Assembly (NCBI GenBank): GCA_028714615.1
Contig: JAQTMA010000191.1
Span: forward strand, 1-7,799
Direction of reading: 5' to 3'
DNA from: Anaerolineaceae bacterium
GTDB lineage: Bacteria; Chloroflexota; Anaerolineae; Anaerolineales; Anaerolineaceae
DNA: 7,799 bases
Each line of letters begins with the position of its first letter. Position 1 is the first letter of the stretch. Shown here piece after piece: positions 4,683 to 7,799 of the stretch. The notes beneath the pieces are model-generated. The model saw only the letters and a program-made list of their open reading frames with translations. It did no database searches and was not told the DNA's origin. The position numbers and the translations under genes are program-made.

Positions 4683-5948
4683 ATGCTAGATATTAATCTC
4701 ATTCGTGAGCATCCCGAAGTCGTGCGAAAATCCATGCAGGTTCGCCAGATGGACTCCGAGCCAGTAGATCGGGTACTTACCCTGGATGAGGAGCGGCGGA
4801 CTCTGTTGACCCAGGTGGAGGCGCTCAAAGCGCAGCGCAATACCGTATCGAAAGAGATCGGCCAGATGAAAGTTCCGGAAGAACGCCAGGCCAAAATCGA
4901 TACCATGCGTTCGGTAGGGGACCAGATCGCCAAAATGGATGAACAGTTGCGCCAGGTGGATGCCAGCTTACTGGCTGCAGTCTCGATCATCCCAAATATC
5001 CCCGATCCATCGACGCCATTTGGGAAAGACGAGCATGAGAACGTGGTGCTGCGCACAGAAGGCCAACCTCGAACGTTTGATTTCACACCAAAACCTCACT
5101 GGGAATTAGGCCCCGGATTGGGTATCCTCAATTTCGAGCAAGGGGTCAAGATTACCGGCTCGCGTTTCTACGTCCTCAGCGGAGCTGGCGCCCGTCTGCA
5201 GCGGGCTCTCATTGCCTGGATGCTCGATCTGCACATCCGCCAGGGGTATACAGAAGAGTACACACCCTTCATGGTCAAAGAAGCTACCATGTTCGCTTCG
5301 GGACAGTTGCCCAAGTTCTACGACAACCTGTACCGGGATGCCGAGGAGGATCTGTGGATGGTGCCGACGGCTGAAGTCCCGCTTACGGGCATCCACATGG
5401 ATGATGTCTTTCCGGAAGCCGCCTTGCCGGTTCGCTATACAGCGTACACACCCTGTTTTCGGCGCGAGAAGATGAGCGCCGGGCGCGACGTGCGCGGGAT
5501 CAAACGCGGTCACCAGTTTGATAAGGTGGAGATGTACATCTACAGCCACCCAGAAAAATCGGAGGACGAACTGGCGAAGATGTTGGCGGACGCTGAGCAG
5601 ACCTGCCGCGAGCTTGGGTTGACTTACCGGATCGTGCAACTCTGCACGGGTGACCTGGGCTTCAACGCTCACATCACGTACGATCTCGAGGTATGGGCGC
5701 CAGGATTGGGTGAATGGCTGGAAGTATCGTCCGTATCGAACGTGGGAGACTTCCAGGCGCGGCGGGCGAACATCAAGTATCGCCCGGAGGATGGCGGAAG
5801 GACCCGTTTTGTGCATACTCTGAACGGCTCGGGCCTGGGGATGCCGCGCACGCTCATTGCTGTTTTAGAGAATTACCAGACAGCAGAAGGCCATGTCTTG
5901 GTGCCTGAGGTGTTGCGCCCATGGATGGGCGGCATCGATACGATTTGA
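4683..5948 (+). CDS. serS: Seryl-tRNA synthetase
   Basis: Cytoplasmic class II aminoacyl-tRNA synthetase that charges tRNA-Ser (and tRNA-Sec where present) with serine using ATP. The 421 residues match the usual bacterial length. The start [14 protein letters not shown] is the family's typical N-terminus, and GAGAG (4673-4677) 5 nt upstream is a weak ribosome-binding site. Residues about 28-100 form the antiparallel coiled-coil arm that grips the long variable arm of tRNA-Ser. Catalytic-core landmarks are PTAEVPLT (228-235, serine pocket), motif 2 [15 protein letters not shown] (258-272) with HQFDKVE (277-283), DFQARRA (356-362), and motif 3 [19 protein letters not shown] (381-399) followed by [18 protein letters not shown] replaces the more common E-I/V-SSCSN. 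It leads an apparent operon with the DUF456 gene 18 nt downstream. Confidence 0.97.
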   Translation: MLDINLIREHPEVVRKSMQVRQMDSEPVDRVLTLDEERRTLLTQVEALKAQRNTVSKEIGQMKVPEERQAKIDTMRSVGDQIAKMDEQLRQVDASLLAAVSIIPNIPDPSTPFGKDEHENVVLRTEGQPRTFDFTPKPHWELGPGLGILNFEQGVKITGSRFYVLSGAGARLQRALIAWMLDLHIRQGYTEEYTPFMVKEATMFASGQLPKFYDNLYRDAEEDLWMVPTAEVPLTGIHMDDVFPEAALPVRYTAYTPCFRREKMSAGRDVRGIKRGHQFDKVEMYIYSHPEKSEDELAKMLADAEQTCRELGLTYRIVQLCTGDLGFNAHITYDLEVWAPGLGEWLEVSSVSNVGDFQARRANIKYRPEDGGRTRFVHTLNGSGLGMPRTLIAVLENYQTAEGHVLVPEVLRPWMGGIDTI

Positions 5949-5966
5949 CGCTGCTAAAGCAAGGAT

Positions 5967-6461
5967 ATGAACCTATACCTGCAATATGGGGTCCAGGCGC
6001 TGGTCTTGACGGTGATGCTGGCCGGGTTGGTAGGTCTGATCGTTCCGGTCTTTCCCGGTCTGACGGTTATCTGGCTGGCAGATATAGTTTATGGCGTGCT
6101 GGTTGGATTTGACCTGAAGGGCTGGATCTTATTTGCGCTGATCACCCTGTTGATGATCGCCGGCAGCCTGGTAGACAACTTCATGATGGGAAAGAAAGCC
6201 CGAGAGGGAGGCGCCAGTTGGTGGGCGCTGGCCATGGGCTGGGTCGGCGGCATTGTTGGCAGTATCCTGCTTCCACCGCTGGGCGGTATTCCGGCCGCTA
6301 TCCTGGCTGTGTTTGCTTTCGAGTGGGTACGTATGGAGGACTGGCGCCGGGCGCTCAACCTGACCAAAGGGATGGCCATCGGTTGGGGCTGGGCATTTGT
6401 CGCTCGCCTGGGGATTGGCATCGTCATGATTGGATTGTGGGGAGTGTGGGCCTGGACTTAA
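5967..6461 (+). CDS. DUF456 family small integral membrane protein
   Basis: A 164-residue, very hydrophobic protein with four to five membrane spans (about 7-48 as a Gly/Pro-containing hairpin, 53-70, 83-125 in one or two spans, 140-163). The segment GLIVPVFPGL (23-32), the MMGKKAREGGASWWALAMGWVGG stretch (73-95) and PLGGIPAAILAVFAFEW (102-118) resemble the DUF456 pattern: G-x-P-G-L near the N-terminus, a K-x-GAS-like motif, then G-x-P/I-G-A-x-x-G-E. Function is unknown for the family. The ATG at 5967 follows an AAGGA by only one base, unusually tight, so initiation may depend on coupling to serS, whose stop is 18 nt upstream. Its stop overlaps the stop of the convergent methyltransferase gene in the shared bases TTAA, and no terminator hairpin separates them. 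Confidence 0.8.
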   Translation: MNLYLQYGVQALVLTVMLAGLVGLIVPVFPGLTVIWLADIVYGVLVGFDLKGWILFALITLLMIAGSLVDNFMMGKKAREGGASWWALAMGWVGGIVGSILLPPLGGIPAAILAVFAFEWVRMEDWRRALNLTKGMAIGWGWAFVARLGIGIVMIGLWGVWAWT

Positions 6462-7210
6462 TCTTCAGCCTGAGAGACTTCTCCTCTTTGAAGCAAAGCC
6501 AGATAAATCGCAATCGACCCTGCTACCGCCGCATTCAACGACTCGACCTGGCCGTGCATCGGTAATGCCAGCAAGAAATCGCAAGATTGGCGTACCAGCG
6601 GGCGCATGCCTTCTCCTTCGCTACCCACCACAATTGCCAGCGGTCCGTCCAGGCGCACTCGATCGGGCGGCTGGGCTTTCGAAGTGTTCTCCAGGCCGAC
6701 CACCCAGGCGCCGGATTCTTTCAGGATTTTCATGGCCTGGGCTAAATTCGCCTGGGCGATGAGCTGGTGCTCACTGGCCCCGGCAGAAGCGACTACGACG
6801 GCTGGGGTCACTCCCACCGTACGCGCCAGGGGCAATACAACCCCGTGCATTCCCGCGGCTTCGGCGGTGCGCAGCAGGCTACCCAGGTTTTGTGGATTTT
6901 GCAACGTATCCAATACGAGCACAAATAGCGGTTCACTCCGCTGATCAGCCCTCTCCAGGATATCCTCAAGCCCGGAGTACGGGTAACCGGAGGCTTCCAG
7001 TGCAACGCCCTGTGGATTTTCCCCAAGGGAATCGATGTGTTGACGGGGGACGCGCTCGATCGGTACTTTACTGGCGTTGGCCAATTCGATGACTTCAGCG
7101 AGGCGACCCTTTTCCTGAACGCCTTGCGCCAGGAGCAAGCGAAATGGTTGCCGGCGTTTGGCCCGCAAGGTCTCATAGACTGGGTTGCGCCCGGTGATCC
7201 ATTCTTTCAT
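6458..7210 (-). CDS. rlmB: TrmH/SpoU-family 23S rRNA 2'-O-methyltransferase, RlmB-like
   Basis: A 250-residue SPOUT-fold enzyme that moves a methyl group from S-adenosylmethionine to a ribose 2'-hydroxyl. The RlmB group modifies G2251 of 23S rRNA in E. coli. The N-terminal substrate-binding domain begins ITGRNPVYETL (5-15), typical of RlmB. Motif 1 is at 101-120 (DTLQNPQNLGSLLRTAEAAG, with Asn108 and the catalytic-type Arg114). Motif 2 is VVGSEGEGM (194-202). Motif 3 is LPMHGQVESLNAAVAGSIAI (216-235), which forms the trefoil-knot SAM site; SLNAAVA replaces the more usual SLNVSVA. The exact target nucleotide is inferred from family resemblance. The ATG lies 3 nt after the cysS stop, with GGTGGGG-like purines inside the cysS 3' end, so translation is likely coupled to cysS. 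The gene converges on DUF456 with overlapping stops. Confidence 0.9.
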   Translation of the reverse strand: MKEWITGRNPVYETLRAKRRQPFRLLLAQGVQEKGRLAEVIELANASKVPIERVPRQHIDSLGENPQGVALEASGYPYSGLEDILERADQRSEPLFVLVLDTLQNPQNLGSLLRTAEAAGMHGVVLPLARTVGVTPAVVVASAGASEHQLIAQANLAQAMKILKESGAWVVGLENTSKAQPPDRVRLDGPLAIVVGSEGEGMRPLVRQSCDFLLALPMHGQVESLNAAVAGSIAIYLALLQRGEVSQAED

Positions 7211-7213
7211 GGG

Positions 7214-7799
7214 TTAGCCCCACCGCCAGGTGGAACCGTCTTTGGTATCCTCGATAGTCACCCCTTGCGCAGCGAGGCGGTCGCGCACTTGATCGGAGAG
7301 ACTCCAGAGTTTTTGTTTGCGCAGTTCGGTGCGCAGTTCGACCAGCAGGTCGATGAATGGGCTGGCGGCTTGTTCTTTCTGCTCGACTGGTTGGTCCAGT
7401 CTTAATCCCAACACGCCGCTTAGCTCGCGGATCAGCGCCTGGGCGGGGTCCAACTCGGCCTGCTTGGCGCCAGCATCGCGCGCCTGATTGATCGCGCGGA
7501 CCAGCTCGAAAAGATAGCCTAATGCGCCGGCCGAGTTGAAATCGCTATCCATAGAAGCGATAAATCCCTCGCGGGTCTTTGTCACTTGCTCATCCAGGGA
7601 GCAGAAAGCGGTAGCGCCGTCTGCGCTGGCGGACGGCTGGGCCGGGTTGAGGGCGCCGCGCAGTCGCTCCAGCCCACGCTCGGCCTGACCGATGATTTCG
7701 TCATTGAAGGTCATTGGGCTGCGGTAACCGGAATTTAGCACCATCAAGCGCAGGACTTCCGCGCTGTGGTTTTGCATGAACTCTTCGACGGTCACGAGT
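7214..7799 (-). CDS. cysS: Cysteinyl-tRNA synthetase, C-terminal part (5' end beyond the window)
   Basis: The last 194 codons of a class I aminoacyl-tRNA synthetase that attaches cysteine to tRNA-Cys. The visible part begins LVTVEEFMQNHSAEVLRLMVL, matching the segment just after the KMSKS loop (normally KMSKSLGN-hydrophobic-x-T-V) followed by the conserved HSPE-LR region and NSGYRSPMTFNDE. The rest is the helical DALR-type anticodon-binding domain (MDSDFNSAGALGYLFELVRAIN) and the C-terminal extension ELRKQKLWSLSDQVRDRLAA, then GVTIEDTKDGSTWRW, the usual CysRS ending. The zinc site, HIGH and KMSKS motifs lie outside the window. The GTG at 7795-7793 is an internal valine, not a start. It is followed after 3 nt by the rlmB gene, a common gene neighbourhood. 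Confidence 0.95.
   Translation of the reverse strand, partial: LVTVEEFMQNHSAEVLRLMVLNSGYRSPMTFNDEIIGQAERGLERLRGALNPAQPSASADGATAFCSLDEQVTKTREGFIASMDSDFNSAGALGYLFELVRAINQARDAGAKQAELDPAQALIRELSGVLGLRLDQPVEQKEQAASPFIDLLVELRTELRKQKLWSLSDQVRDRLAAQGVTIEDTKDGSTWRWG

Noticed and set aside
5106..5816. Long minus-strand open frame (236 codons) antisense to serS
   Set aside because: It lies wholly inside a confidently identified serS and its translation shows no family resemblance. It is a codon-bias shadow.

Overview
The window looks like chromosomal DNA from a bacterium of moderate-to-high GC, most plausibly a Chloroflexota member near Anaerolineae. This rests on the style of the proteins: a PolX with N-terminal HhH motifs and a C-terminal PHP domain, a membrane-anchored SUOX-fold molybdoenzyme with a Pro/Thr/Ser-rich linker, and SerRS next to a DUF456 protein. 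The assignment is inference, because no rRNA or other phylogenetic marker is present. I see no tRNA, rRNA, insertion sequence, phage gene or CRISPR array.

Layout. (1) 1-187 minus: the N-terminus of a single-pass membrane protein that runs off the left edge. (2) 188-587: about 400 bases without a recognised gene but with clear structure: two small dyads, a 44-nt inverted repeat, a sigma70-type promoter (323-351) and a strong hairpin with a T-run (484-538). Together these suggest a ~180-nt non-coding RNA or a terminated leader. (3) 588-887 plus: a YtxH-family protein with 11-residue amphipathic repeats. (4) 949-2565 minus: a membrane-bound, Tat-motif-bearing molybdopterin oxidoreductase. It converges on ytxH across a hairpin (901-939) and diverges from polX. 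(5) 2745-4487 plus: a PolX family polymerase/PHP phosphoesterase whose third catalytic aspartate is replaced by Gln. (6) 4488-4682: a hairpin, a near-perfect sigma70 promoter, and a ~100-nt serS leader with mutually exclusive stems. (7) 4683-5948 serS and 5967-6461 DUF456, an apparent operon. (8) 6458-7210 minus, an RlmB/TrmH-type rRNA methyltransferase, preceded by cysS (7214 to beyond the right edge, minus). These two form a second operon that converges on DUF456, with the two stop codons sharing the bases TTAA.

How the genes fit together. serS, cysS and the rRNA 2'-O-methyltransferase are translation housekeeping genes. PolX is a repair enzyme. The molybdoenzyme belongs outside the cytoplasm, in respiration or in repair of oxidised sulfur groups. 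YtxH and DUF456 are small membrane proteins of unknown or stress-related role. I see no defence island or dedicated mobile system. The points most worth following up are the altered PolX polymerase site, the multi-span-plus-Tat architecture of the molybdoenzyme, the putative RNA at 358-538 and the serS leader.
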